NCBI GenBank assembly: GCA_913778085.1
Contig: CAJYXJ010000001.1
Span: forward strand, 62,001-126,000
Source: an uncultured Chryseobacterium sp.
GTDB taxonomy: Bacteria > Bacteroidota > Bacteroidia > Flavobacteriales > Weeksellaceae
Direction: 5' to 3'
Length of the DNA: 64,000 nucleotides
Shown here: positions 50,524-58,639 of the stretch, one piece after another
Layout: each line of letters begins with the position of its first letter
Position numbering within the stretch: position 1 is the first letter of the stretch
The notes under the pieces: generated by a model
What the model saw: only the letters and a program-made list of their open reading frames with translations
Database searches by the model: none
Told to the model about the DNA's origin: nothing
Translations under genes and position numbers: made by a program

Positions 50524-53106
50524 ATGTCGAAAAATTTAGTAATCGTTGAGTCACCGGCAAAAGCAAAAACTATTCAGAAGTATTTGGGAAAGGATTTCGA
50601 GGTAAAATCCAGCTTCGGTCATATCCGTGATCTGCCTAAAAAAGGAATGGGGATTGATCTGTCGACCTTTAATCCGGATTACGAAGTTTCGGCCGACAAG
50701 AAGAAGCTGGTAACGGAACTGAAAGCCGCTGTGAAAAAAGCCGATATGGTATGGCTGGCTTCCGATGAGGACCGTGAAGGGGAAGCGATCGCCTGGCATC
50801 TGGCGGAAGAACTGAAACTTAAACCGGAAAACAGGAAAAGAATCGTCTTCCACGAGATTACTAAAAATGCCATTCTGAAATCAATAGATAATCCCAGGGA
50901 CATCGATCAGAATCTGGTAAATGCCCAGCAGGCAAGAAGGGTGTTGGACAGGATTGTAGGTTTTGAAATGTCTCCGGTGCTCTGGAAAAAAGTAAAGCCG
51001 GGATTATCCGCAGGAAGAGTGCAGTCGGTCGCGGTAAGATTAATTGTCGAGAGAGAAAAGGAAATCCGTGAGTTTGTGCCGAAAGCCAGCTTTAAACTCG
51101 ATGGTCTCTTTTTAAACAAAGCCGGACAGGAAATCGCTGCAAAGCTGAAGAAAGATTTTGATAAGGAAGAAGAAGCTGAGAAATTCCTGGAACAGTCCAG
51201 AACTGCGGAATTCAAGGTTTTAAATGTTGAAACCAGACCGGGAACCCGTTCGGCATCAGCCCCTTTCACCACTTCCACTTTACAGCAGGAGGCTTCCTCA
51301 AGATTAGGCTACAATGTAACCAATACCATGCGTCTGGCACAAAGGCTTTACGAAGAAGGGTATATTACCTATATGAGAACAGACTCGGTGAATCTTTCCC
51401 AGGAAGCCATTGAAGGAGCGAAAAAACAGATTCTTTCAGAATACGGTGCGGAATATTCTTCCCCAAGAAATTATACGACCAAATCTGCTTCTGCACAGGA
51501 AGCGCACGAAGCGATCCGTCCGACGGATTTTGCCGTAAAAAGCATTGGTGATGCACAGCTGAACAGGCTATATCAGCTGATTTACAGAAGAACACTGGCT
51601 TCCCAGATGGCCAATGCCAAGATCGAGAAAACCGTTATCGAAATCGGAAATGCAAAGCTTCCCCAGCATTTTGAAGCACAGGGAGAAGTCATTATTTTTG
51701 ATGGTTTCTTAAAAGCATACGGGATCGTAAAAGCGGAAGACGACGACGACGAAAACAACGAAAAATTACTTCCGAAAGTAAATATCGGAGAAATTTTAGA
51801 ATATAAAAAGATTACGGCTACGGAAAAGTTCACCAGGCCAAGTGCACGATATACGGAAGCCGGGCTGGTAAAAAAGCTGGAAGAGCTGGGTATCGGGCGT
51901 CCTTCTACCTATGCGCCGACGATCCAGACGATCCAGAACCGTGAATATGTAGATAAAAGAGAAATTGAGCCGCAGACCAGAGAGGTAGTGAAAATCTCTT
52001 TGTTAAAAGACAAGATTAAAAAAGAAGTCCTTGAAGAGAAATTCGGAGGGGATAAAAATAAATTCGTTCCTACAGATACCGGGGAAGTCGTAAGTGATTT
52101 CCTAACCGATAATTTTAAGGAAATCCTGGATTACGGTTTTACGGCTAGGGTAGAAGAGAGCTTTGATGAAATTGCCAACGGCGACCAGAAATGGAAGCAG
52201 ATGATGACGGATTTCTATTCCAAATTCCATCCGAGAATCGAAGATGTGGAAGAAAATGCGGACCGTGCCACCGGAGACCGTTTATTGGGGGTTGATCCGA
52301 AGACCGGAAAGAACGTCCATGCCAGAATCGGAAGATTCGGAGCTATGATCCAGATCGGGGAAACTGATGATGAGGAAAAACCGATTTTTGCCTCCCTGAT
52401 GGCAGGACAGAATATTGCTACCATTACCTTTGAAGAAGCCTTAGAGCTGTTCAGACTTCCGTTTGACCTGCAAGAAGTAGACGGGCAGCCTGTTTCCGTA
52501 GGAGTCGGAAGGTTCGGGCCTTACGTGAAATGGGGTGAAACATTCATCAGCATTCCCAAAGGAGAAGATCCTCTGTCGGTAGATCAGAAGCGCGCTGAAG
52601 AAATCATCAACGAAAAGAAAATTGCCGATGCTCCGATCGCTACTTATAAAGGTGAGCCTGTAACCAAAGGAAGCGGGAGATTCGGACCGTTTATCAAATA
52701 CAAGGATATTTTCGTCAATGTCCCGAAACGATATGATTTTGAGAACCTTTCCCAAAACGATATCAATGAACTGATCGATGCCAAGCTGGAAAAAGAGGCC
52801 AACCGCTACATCCAGCAGTGGGAAAAAGAAAAAATCTCCATTGAAAACGGAAGATGGGGCCCATTCGTAAAATTCGGGAAAACCATGTTTAAGATTCCTA
52901 AGAAAGCCGATGATACCAAATATGAAGCCGGTGAATTAAAAGAAGTTGCTCTGGAGGAGGTGAAAAAATGGATTACCGACCAGGATCCGAAGGCGTTTGC
53001 CGAGAAGAAAAAGCCGGCTGCCAAAAAAGCTGCTGCTCCGAAAAAAACTACTGCAGCCAAGAAAACCGCAACGACCAAAAAAACTGCTGCAGCAAAAAAG
53101 AAATAA
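50524..53106 (+). CDS. topA: DNA topoisomerase I (type IA)
   Basis: An 860-aa type IA topoisomerase that relaxes negative supercoils. The TOPRIM domain starts with LVIVESPAKAKTIQKYLG and has the DEDREGEAIAWHL metal-binding motif near residue 79. The catalytic Tyr is in GYITYMRTDSVNL (around residue 282). Instead of zinc fingers the C-terminal third has Topo_C_Rpt-like units: GRFGAMIQIG, GRFGPYVKWG, GRFGPFIKYK and GRWGPFVKFG. The last ~35 residues are a Lys/Ala-rich tail (AAAPKKTTAAKKTATTKKT) resembling histone H1, probably for DNA binding. It is followed by a strong terminator. Confidence 0.97.
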   Translation: MSKNLVIVESPAKAKTIQKYLGKDFEVKSSFGHIRDLPKKGMGIDLSTFNPDYEVSADKKKLVTELKAAVKKADMVWLASDEDREGEAIAWHLAEELKLKPENRKRIVFHEITKNAILKSIDNPRDIDQNLVNAQQARRVLDRIVGFEMSPVLWKKVKPGLSAGRVQSVAVRLIVEREKEIREFVPKASFKLDGLFLNKAGQEIAAKLKKDFDKEEEAEKFLEQSRTAEFKVLNVETRPGTRSASAPFTTSTLQQEASSRLGYNVTNTMRLAQRLYEEGYITYMRTDSVNLSQEAIEGAKKQILSEYGAEYSSPRNYTTKSASAQEAHEAIRPTDFAVKSIGDAQLNRLYQLIYRRTLASQMANAKIEKTVIEIGNAKLPQHFEAQGEVIIFDGFLKAYGIVKAEDDDDENNEKLLPKVNIGEILEYKKITATEKFTRPSARYTEAGLVKKLEELGIGRPSTYAPTIQTIQNREYVDKREIEPQTREVVKISLLKDKIKKEVLEEKFGGDKNKFVPTDTGEVVSDFLTDNFKEILDYGFTARVEESFDEIANGDQKWKQMMTDFYSKFHPRIEDVEENADRATGDRLLGVDPKTGKNVHARIGRFGAMIQIGETDDEEKPIFASLMAGQNIATITFEEALELFRLPFDLQEVDGQPVSVGVGRFGPYVKWGETFISIPKGEDPLSVDQKRAEEIINEKKIADAPIATYKGEPVTKGSGRFGPFIKYKDIFVNVPKRYDFENLSQNDINELIDAKLEKEANRYIQQWEKEKISIENGRWGPFVKFGKTMFKIPKKADDTKYEAGELKEVALEEVKKWITDQDPKAFAEKKKPAAKKAAAPKKTTAAKKTATTKKTAAAKKK

Positions 53107-53115
53107 TTTTACATC

Positions 53116-53146
53116 AACCCTTTGATCCGGATCAAAGGGTTTTTTA
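53116..53146 (+). terminator. Rho-independent terminator of topA
   Basis: AACCCTTTGATCC and GGATCAAAGGGTT form a perfect 13-bp stem followed by a T-run. It starts 10 nt after the topA stop. Confidence 0.9.
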
Positions 53147-53232
53147 TAGCTATGCTTTTCAAAGTGGGATATTTAAAATAGGTAAGTAATTAAAGCTTTT
53201 GATATCTAGTTGTTTTATTAGGGATAAAATTA

Positions 53233-53262
53233 TTGAATGTATGATTGTATTTGTTATTTTTG
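53233..53262 (+). promoter_or_regulatory. Promoter of the exported-protein gene
   Basis: TTG (53233-53235), exactly 19 nt, then TATTTTTG (53255-53262): a textbook flavobacterial promoter. It excludes the open-frame start at 53245 as a translation start because that codon lies inside the promoter. Confidence 0.7.
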
Positions 53263-53283
53263 ACTGCTAAAAATAAAAAAGCT

Positions 53284-54105
53284 ATGGTAAGAAAATTATT
53301 TATTGTGACCTTCTGCATGGTAAACATTATTCTGTATGCGCAAAAAAAACAACAGTATGATGAGAATGATATTGCAGAATTTCAGCTGGAAGACGGAACT
53401 TCATTTAAAGCTTATTTTATCGGTCCGGTAACGATCTCTAGTACATTGGGGCAGATAATCGTCAGCAACAGGATCTCAGGATTTAAATATGCTACTTTGG
53501 ATGATCAGAAAAAGAAAGAAATAAAAGCCAATGATGTTAAAAGGGTGATCTATTATAATGACGGTAATGTTTCAGGAACCCAGGAAAAAATCCGGGTGAA
53601 AACTGTCGATAAAAACGGGAATTTGTCAAAAGATACCGATGACTCTTTTGAATATCTCATGTACGACGGTAAAATAAGGCTATACGGATCCAATGTATAT
53701 ACCTGTGAAAGTTCAGCCCCGTGTTATTATACCCATTCAAACTTTTATATTCAGAAAAGCGGGGAGCCTTATGCGGTATTGGCAGTAAAACCTAAAAGCC
53801 AGTTCAGTTTTAAGGTAGGATCGTCCATTGAAAATATCGTAGATGCTTTTAGAGCAGTGGGAGGAACCTGTCCTTCTTTTAATGAATATCTTAATGATTT
53901 CGATAAAAACATGATGAAGGATAAAAAGCTTGATAAAACTCTCTTAAAAGAATACCAGGATATTTATGATGCTACCCTTAAAGAAACAAAGCATGACAGA
54001 GCGCAGCTCAGAGGATTTTTTGATCTGGTAGCGGGCCGGATCCAAAGCCGTCAGGCAGAAGTTTACTATGGCATTATTAAAGAATACGAAAAGAACTGCC
54101 CCTGA
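53284..54105 (+). CDS. Exported protein of unknown function
   Basis: About 273 aa with a signal peptide (MVRKLFIVTFCMVNIILYAQ). The mature part begins KKQQYDENDIAEFQLEDG and is mixed alpha/beta with several Cys; no membrane segments. I recognise no family. ATG at 53284 is chosen because it follows the consensus promoter and gives a proper signal peptide; the longer frame from 53245 adds 13 residues and starts within the promoter. Confidence 0.83.
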   Translation: MVRKLFIVTFCMVNIILYAQKKQQYDENDIAEFQLEDGTSFKAYFIGPVTISSTLGQIIVSNRISGFKYATLDDQKKKEIKANDVKRVIYYNDGNVSGTQEKIRVKTVDKNGNLSKDTDDSFEYLMYDGKIRLYGSNVYTCESSAPCYYTHSNFYIQKSGEPYAVLAVKPKSQFSFKVGSSIENIVDAFRAVGGTCPSFNEYLNDFDKNMMKDKKLDKTLLKEYQDIYDATLKETKHDRAQLRGFFDLVAGRIQSRQAEVYYGIIKEYEKNCP

Positions 54106-54117
54106 AACAAGGGTGTT

Positions 54118-54378
54118 TCACATCATGAGGGCCAAACTTGCAATGGGCTTCAGTCCGGCAGTAGCCAAAGCCAAGTTATTATTGGCTCTATCAGGTTCTG
54201 GTGAAGCGTCAGATGAAAGCTCGTGTTCTATTCATACAGGGCCCAATCTTACATCTGGCCGTGTATCGAATGAAAAAGAGATCATGTGCTGACCGAGAGA
54301 AGTTGAAAAAGCGGTGATCGTGAAAAATGCCTGAAAGAAGGCAATGATCACTGGAAATATAACATCATCCATTTTCAT
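54118..54378 (-). pseudogene. Possible degenerate small gene with one internal stop
   Basis: On the minus strand the frame from ATG 54378 (MKMDDVIFPVIIAFFQAFF, hydrophobic) runs 48 codons to a TGA at 54232, and the same frame continues IEHELSSDASPEPDRANNN to a second TGA at 54118. The plus strand is also open across 54068-54292. No homolog recognised. Single internal stop in an otherwise open frame suggests decay, but chance or a non-coding structured element is equally possible: GTGATC...GATCAC with an inner GCCT/AGGC hairpin lies at about 54313-54352. Confidence 0.3.
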
Positions 54379-54405
54379 ATCAGAGGTTAAGCCGTTAACT
54401 TTTTG

Positions 54406-54413
54406 TATGTTTG
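54406..54413 (+). promoter_or_regulatory. Promoter -7 box of the arginase-fold gene
   Basis: TATGTTTG, a perfect TAnnTTTG box, 20 nt before the ATG at 54433. It overlaps the in-frame codon at 54403, which therefore cannot be the start. Confidence 0.6.
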
Positions 54414-54432
54414 CGGAAATAACGAAGTATAC

Positions 54433-55503
54433 ATGGATTTCGAAGATTTTATCATTTCACCCAGAAATTTCAGGACAGAAAGCTGGCAGATCGGTGCCCG
54501 GATCACGAAAGAGATAAAGGAAGACAGCATTGTCCTTCTTTTCATCTCGGATTACAGAGGGGCAGGCGGCGATGCCGAAGTTCAGGATTTTACGGGAATA
54601 AGGAACGAATTTTATAAATTATCCCAGCTGGATTTTGAAATTCCTATTATTGATCTGGGAGACCTGGTGTCAGGAAAATCAGTACAGGATTCCCACTACA
54701 TCCTGCAGGAGATCCTGGCGGTTTGTCACCAGAAAAGAGCGATTCCTGTAATTGTGGGGGGATCAAACGATTTTTCCTTTTCGCTCTTCTCAGCATTAAA
54801 TTTATTTACAAAAAGCATCAATTATACCCAGATCAGCAATATTATTTCCCTTAAACAGGGCGAAATGATCAATGAACATACGTTCTTAGGTAAAATTTTT
54901 GGAGCAAAAGATTTTTCCATTAAAAATTATCATCACTTAGGTTATCAGAAGCATCTGAATGAAGCGGATTCCGTTAGACTGATTAAAGAAGTGGAGTTTG
55001 ACATTATCCGCCTGGCTGAAATGATGAATTCTACAGAGAAAACGGAACCTTTTTTCCGGAAAGCAGATCTGGTAACGGTAAACTGCGATGCCGTTGAAAG
55101 CTTTGGAGAGCCATTCTCTATGAATCCTCAGGTGAACGGGCTGAACAGAAGGGAAGTTTGTGCGTATATGAAAGAAATCGGGTTAAGTGAAAATCTAAAA
55201 TCCGTCGGTATCTTCAACTATAATATTTATTCTGAAAGTCAGCTGAACCACCAGCTTCTTGCCCAGATGATATGGTATCTCATTGAAGGGATCAACATCC
55301 AGCGGTCGCATCCCAAAGAAAGGCACTATGAGGTATTTTATGTATTGGTGGACGACAGGCAGTATGCTTTTAAACGAGATACTTTCAGCAACCTTTGGTA
55401 TTTTGGGGATGATGAAAATATAGAAAACTGCATTCCATGCTCAAGGAAAGATTTTGATGAAGCTAAAAAGGGCTGGCTGAATGCACGGCTGACGAAGATA
55501 TAA
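54433..55503 (+). CDS. Arginase/formimidoylglutamase-fold protein with degenerate active site
   Basis: A 356-aa ureohydrolase-fold protein. The usual metal ligands are degenerate: GGDHS becomes GGSNDFSF, the DAHxD motif is absent, and SxDxDxxDP becomes VNCDAVESF. The block GEPFSMNPQVNGLNRREV still matches the fold. Without the manganese site it should not hydrolyse arginine or formimidoylglutamate, so the name given to relatives may be wrong and a structural or binding role is likelier. ATG at 54433 (MDFEDFIISPRNF) follows a good promoter. The GT2 gene starts 3 nt after its stop. Confidence 0.8.
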   Translation: MDFEDFIISPRNFRTESWQIGARITKEIKEDSIVLLFISDYRGAGGDAEVQDFTGIRNEFYKLSQLDFEIPIIDLGDLVSGKSVQDSHYILQEILAVCHQKRAIPVIVGGSNDFSFSLFSALNLFTKSINYTQISNIISLKQGEMINEHTFLGKIFGAKDFSIKNYHHLGYQKHLNEADSVRLIKEVEFDIIRLAEMMNSTEKTEPFFRKADLVTVNCDAVESFGEPFSMNPQVNGLNRREVCAYMKEIGLSENLKSVGIFNYNIYSESQLNHQLLAQMIWYLIEGINIQRSHPKERHYEVFYVLVDDRQYAFKRDTFSNLWYFGDDENIENCIPCSRKDFDEAKKGWLNARLTKI

Positions 55504-55506
55504 GAT

Positions 55507-56508
55507 ATGAAAGGCATTCTTCCAAAAGTTTCGGTAATTGTTCCGGTATATAACGTCGAAAAATACCTTGCCAAATGTCTTGATTCATTAATCGATCAGA
55601 CCTATCAGAATATTGAGATTCTGATCATAAATGACGGGAGCACGGATAACTCTGCACAGATTATCGCTACCTACAGCGTACAATATCCTGACAGAATAAA
55701 GTCTTTTGTGAAAGAAAACGGAGGATTGAGTGATGCCCGGAATTTCGGAATCGACAGGGCAACCGGAGACTATATTGGTTTTGTAGACAGTGATGATTAT
55801 GTAACGGCTGCAATGTTTGAAGAAATGGTAAATTTGGCAGAAAAACATAATGCCAAAATGGTCATCTGCAATATCCAGAAAGTGGATCAGAATGGAAAGG
55901 TCGTCCAGAAGCTGACCCAGATTCCCAATATGCCGGAAAAAATTGATCTTGACGAGAACTTTTCCGTCTTTTCTGACCTGAGCTATTTTGCCTGCAATAA
56001 ATTATTCGGAAAAGATCTGTTTAAAGAAAAACGGTTCAAAAAAGCGGCGCATTTTGAAGATATCCAGCTTATTCCGCAGCTTTTGCTGGAGTGTGAATCA
56101 ATTGCACAGACCCAGAATTTTCATTATCACTATCTTGAACGTACCGATTCCATTACAAAAACCCATACGGAAAGAGGGTTGGACATCTTAAAAGCGGTGG
56201 AAGAGGTGGAGGCATTTTTTAAAACATCCCGATATGCCGGCCGCCAGCAGGAACTGAAGAACTTTCAGATCTTTGAAGGAGTTTATTCCTATCTGGCATA
56301 TCTGGCATTTGTGAAAAATGAAGAAACTTTTATGTCCATGTCCCAGCAGCTGCAACGTTTCATGAAAGATAGGGAAATAAAATTAAAAGATATATTGAAG
56401 TATAGTCGTTTTGATAAAAATTATCTGTTATCTTTGCCCCTGAAAAAAAAGATGTTTTATCTGTTGTTTTTTGCAGGTCAAAAAAAACTGATAAGAAAAT
56501 TAATTTAA
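55507..56508 (+). CDS. Glycosyltransferase family 2
   Basis: A 333-aa GT-A enzyme: VSVIVPVYNVEKYLAKCLDS, ILIINDGSTDNS and the DxD-type FVDSDDYV at residues 95-102. It transfers a sugar from a nucleotide donor, probably in capsule or exopolysaccharide assembly, as the downstream genes encode a WecA-like transferase and Wza/Wzc-like exporters. It starts 3 nt after the arginase-fold gene, so the two are co-translated. Confidence 0.92.
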   Translation: MKGILPKVSVIVPVYNVEKYLAKCLDSLIDQTYQNIEILIINDGSTDNSAQIIATYSVQYPDRIKSFVKENGGLSDARNFGIDRATGDYIGFVDSDDYVTAAMFEEMVNLAEKHNAKMVICNIQKVDQNGKVVQKLTQIPNMPEKIDLDENFSVFSDLSYFACNKLFGKDLFKEKRFKKAAHFEDIQLIPQLLLECESIAQTQNFHYHYLERTDSITKTHTERGLDILKAVEEVEAFFKTSRYAGRQQELKNFQIFEGVYSYLAYLAFVKNEETFMSMSQQLQRFMKDREIKLKDILKYSRFDKNYLLSLPLKKKMFYLLFFAGQKKLIRKLI

Positions 56509-56612
56509 CACAAATGTAAGCACCGGGGTTTCGGTAAAAATCTGATCATTAGTTTTTTAACGTCGACGAAACTCTCTTTTCATAAAGATACAGGTGCTTG
56601 GTCCGAAAAAAG

Positions 56613-57740
56613 ATGGAGAATTTTGAATTGTTCTTAGCTCAGTCCGGTATTCCTATTTTCTATACAAAAATAGGGCTGGGTTTTTTGTTCTCATTTTTAA
56701 TTACTTATTATTCCGTTCCTACGATCATAAAGATTTCCAGAAGGAAAAATCTCATGGATGAACCGGGAGTGAGGAGTTCTCATCTCCGGAAAATTCCCAA
56801 TCTCGGAGGTATTGCTATTTTCTATTCAATAGGGATCTGTACATCGATCTTTGCCTATGAGCTTTTCGATCTTTACAAATTTCTTTTCGCATCGCTGATT
56901 ATCCTACTGTACATCGGAGTCATGGATGATATTGTGGTAATGCGGGCTTATAAAAAATTAGTTGCACAGATCATTGTTTCCGCGATTATGGTTATAGGAT
57001 CAGACATCCGCATCAGGAGTCTTTTCGGGATCTTCGGGGTTTTCGAGTTGAACTATTTTATAAGTGTCTTCTTTAGCATCATTACTTTTATTGTTCTTAT
57101 TAACGCTTTTAATCTTATCGATGGAATTGACGGACTTGCCGGCGGATATTCGGTAATCTGCAGTGCCCTCTTCGGAATCAGTTATTACCGGTTAGGAGAA
57201 TATAATTATCCTTTGGTGGTTCTGTCGGTAATTATTATCGGGGCGGTTCTTGCGTTTCTGTATTACAACTTATCCAATTACCGGACGAATAAAATTTTTA
57301 TGGGAGATACCGGGTCTATGCTTCTTGGCTTTCTGCTTGCCTTTACGTCGATCTGCTTTATCGATATTTTTATCGACCGGGAGGTTCCCTGGGTTCCGAA
57401 ATACCATCTGCAGTCGGCACCGGTAATTGCAGTGGCTATTCTGATCCTGCCGATTATTGATACTTTAAATGTGATCATCATACGGGCCATAAATAAGAAA
57501 TCACCTTTTGATGCTGATAAAAACCATATCCATCATAAATTGCTCAAGCTGAATCTTACCCACAGAAGATCCAGTTTTTACATTATCGTATACTACCTGT
57601 TTATCGTTGCGGTAGCTTATTATTTCAGACATATTAATATTAATATTTTATTGTTAATTATAGTTTTCATAGGCTTTGCAGGTGCTTACCTTCCTGATTT
57701 TGCCTATCTTTTAAAGAATAATAAGAAGACTATCAATTAA
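56613..57740 (+). CDS. MraY/WecA-like undecaprenyl-phosphate glycosyl-1-phosphate transferase
   Basis: A 375-aa membrane transferase that starts polysaccharide synthesis on undecaprenyl phosphate. Motifs: DEPGVRSSHLRKIPNLGG, the Mg-binding MDDIVVM, NAFNLIDGIDGLAGG, FMGDTGSMLLGF and the HIHHKLLKLNLTHRR loop of the WecA type (HxH). About eleven membrane helices. ATG at 56613 (MENFELFL) is chosen over the TTG at 56598. The Wza-like gene follows, with its own promoter box at 57746. Confidence 0.92.
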   Translation: MENFELFLAQSGIPIFYTKIGLGFLFSFLITYYSVPTIIKISRRKNLMDEPGVRSSHLRKIPNLGGIAIFYSIGICTSIFAYELFDLYKFLFASLIILLYIGVMDDIVVMRAYKKLVAQIIVSAIMVIGSDIRIRSLFGIFGVFELNYFISVFFSIITFIVLINAFNLIDGIDGLAGGYSVICSALFGISYYRLGEYNYPLVVLSVIIIGAVLAFLYYNLSNYRTNKIFMGDTGSMLLGFLLAFTSICFIDIFIDREVPWVPKYHLQSAPVIAVAILILPIIDTLNVIIIRAINKKSPFDADKNHIHHKLLKLNLTHRRSSFYIIVYYLFIVAVAYYFRHININILLLIIVFIGFAGAYLPDFAYLLKNNKKTIN

Positions 57741-57745
57741 ATCTT

Positions 57746-57753
57746 TACTTTTG
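57746..57753 (+). promoter_or_regulatory. Promoter -7 box of the capsule-export genes
   Basis: TACTTTTG, a perfect TAnnTTTG box, 15 nt before the ATG at 57769. It overlaps the earlier in-frame codon at 57751. Confidence 0.6.
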
Positions 57754-57768
57754 CAAACAATTGAAAAT

Positions 57769-58635
57769 ATGATGAAGAATTGTAAATATATATTACTTTT
57801 AGCATTTCCTCTCCTGATGATGACATCATGTATTACGACAAAAGACGTACAGTACATGCAGCCGAGCGAAAGCCTGGTGATTAATGAAGAAGGGCTGGTA
57901 CCTTACAATATTCCGGTATACAGGATTACAAAGAATGATATTTTAACGCTTAATATTGTTACCACCCCTAAAGGTGATGCAGCACAGTTTTACTCTGCTC
58001 TGAACACTTCGGGCGGCTCAGGCGGCGGCGGAGTCGGCGGTGTAGGAATTGGAGGCATTGGTGCCGGAAGTGCCGCGTCGGGAGGGAATGCCAGCTTTTA
58101 TTTCAACGGATTAAAGGTAGATGTGAATGGGGATATCAATATTTTCGGTATCGGATTTGTGAAAGCTGAGGGCCGTACGATTGAAGAAGTGAGCAAAGAA
58201 ATTCAGGATAAAGTGAATGAGAACTTCCAGGAAGGCAAATCAGAAGTACGCTTAAATACCAATGGGATCACATTCTATGTACTGGGAGATATAGAAACTA
58301 CAGGCGTAACCGGTGAAAAGGTGGTACATAAAAATACGTTAACAATTACCGAGGCTTTCGCGATGAGCGGAGGATTAAACAGGACAGTAGACCGGAAAAA
58401 TATAATGATCCGGAGAAAACTTCCTGAAGGCATCAAAACAGCAAGAATTGACCTTACCCGAGAAGATGTTATGAATTCCCCTTATTATTACGTGCAGAAT
58501 GGTGACGAAATCTATCTGAATACGAGAGCAAAAAGCCTGAATGGTCTGGGGAAAGACCCTATTCAGACCTTAACAACCGGCGTATCAGTAATTACAACGG
58601 CATTATCCATCTATCTACTTCTAAAAAACCTTTAA
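57769..58635 (+). CDS. Polysaccharide export lipoprotein, Wza-like
   Basis: A 288-aa lipoprotein (lipobox MTSC, Cys21) with the polysaccharide export domain (NDILTLNIV, then FYFNGLKVDVNGDINIFGIG, VKAEGRTIEEVSKEIQDKV) and a following SLBB-like domain (GEKVVHKNTLTITEAFAMSGGLN). A C-terminal hydrophobic stretch may cross the outer membrane. An unusual Gly-rich loop (residues ~82-106: GGSGGGGVGGVGIGGIGAG) interrupts the export domain. ATG at 57769 is the start. The Wzc-like gene follows after 4 nt. Confidence 0.9.
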   Translation: MMKNCKYILLLAFPLLMMTSCITTKDVQYMQPSESLVINEEGLVPYNIPVYRITKNDILTLNIVTTPKGDAAQFYSALNTSGGSGGGGVGGVGIGGIGAGSAASGGNASFYFNGLKVDVNGDINIFGIGFVKAEGRTIEEVSKEIQDKVNENFQEGKSEVRLNTNGITFYVLGDIETTGVTGEKVVHKNTLTITEAFAMSGGLNRTVDRKNIMIRRKLPEGIKTARIDLTREDVMNSPYYYVQNGDEIYLNTRAKSLNGLGKDPIQTLTTGVSVITTALSIYLLLKNL

Positions 58636-58639
58636 TATC

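Noticed and set aside
54068-54292. 74-codon plus-strand frame (MALLKNTKRTAPET...)
   Set aside because: Starts inside the previous gene, has no start context, and the opposite strand is also open; not supported as a gene.
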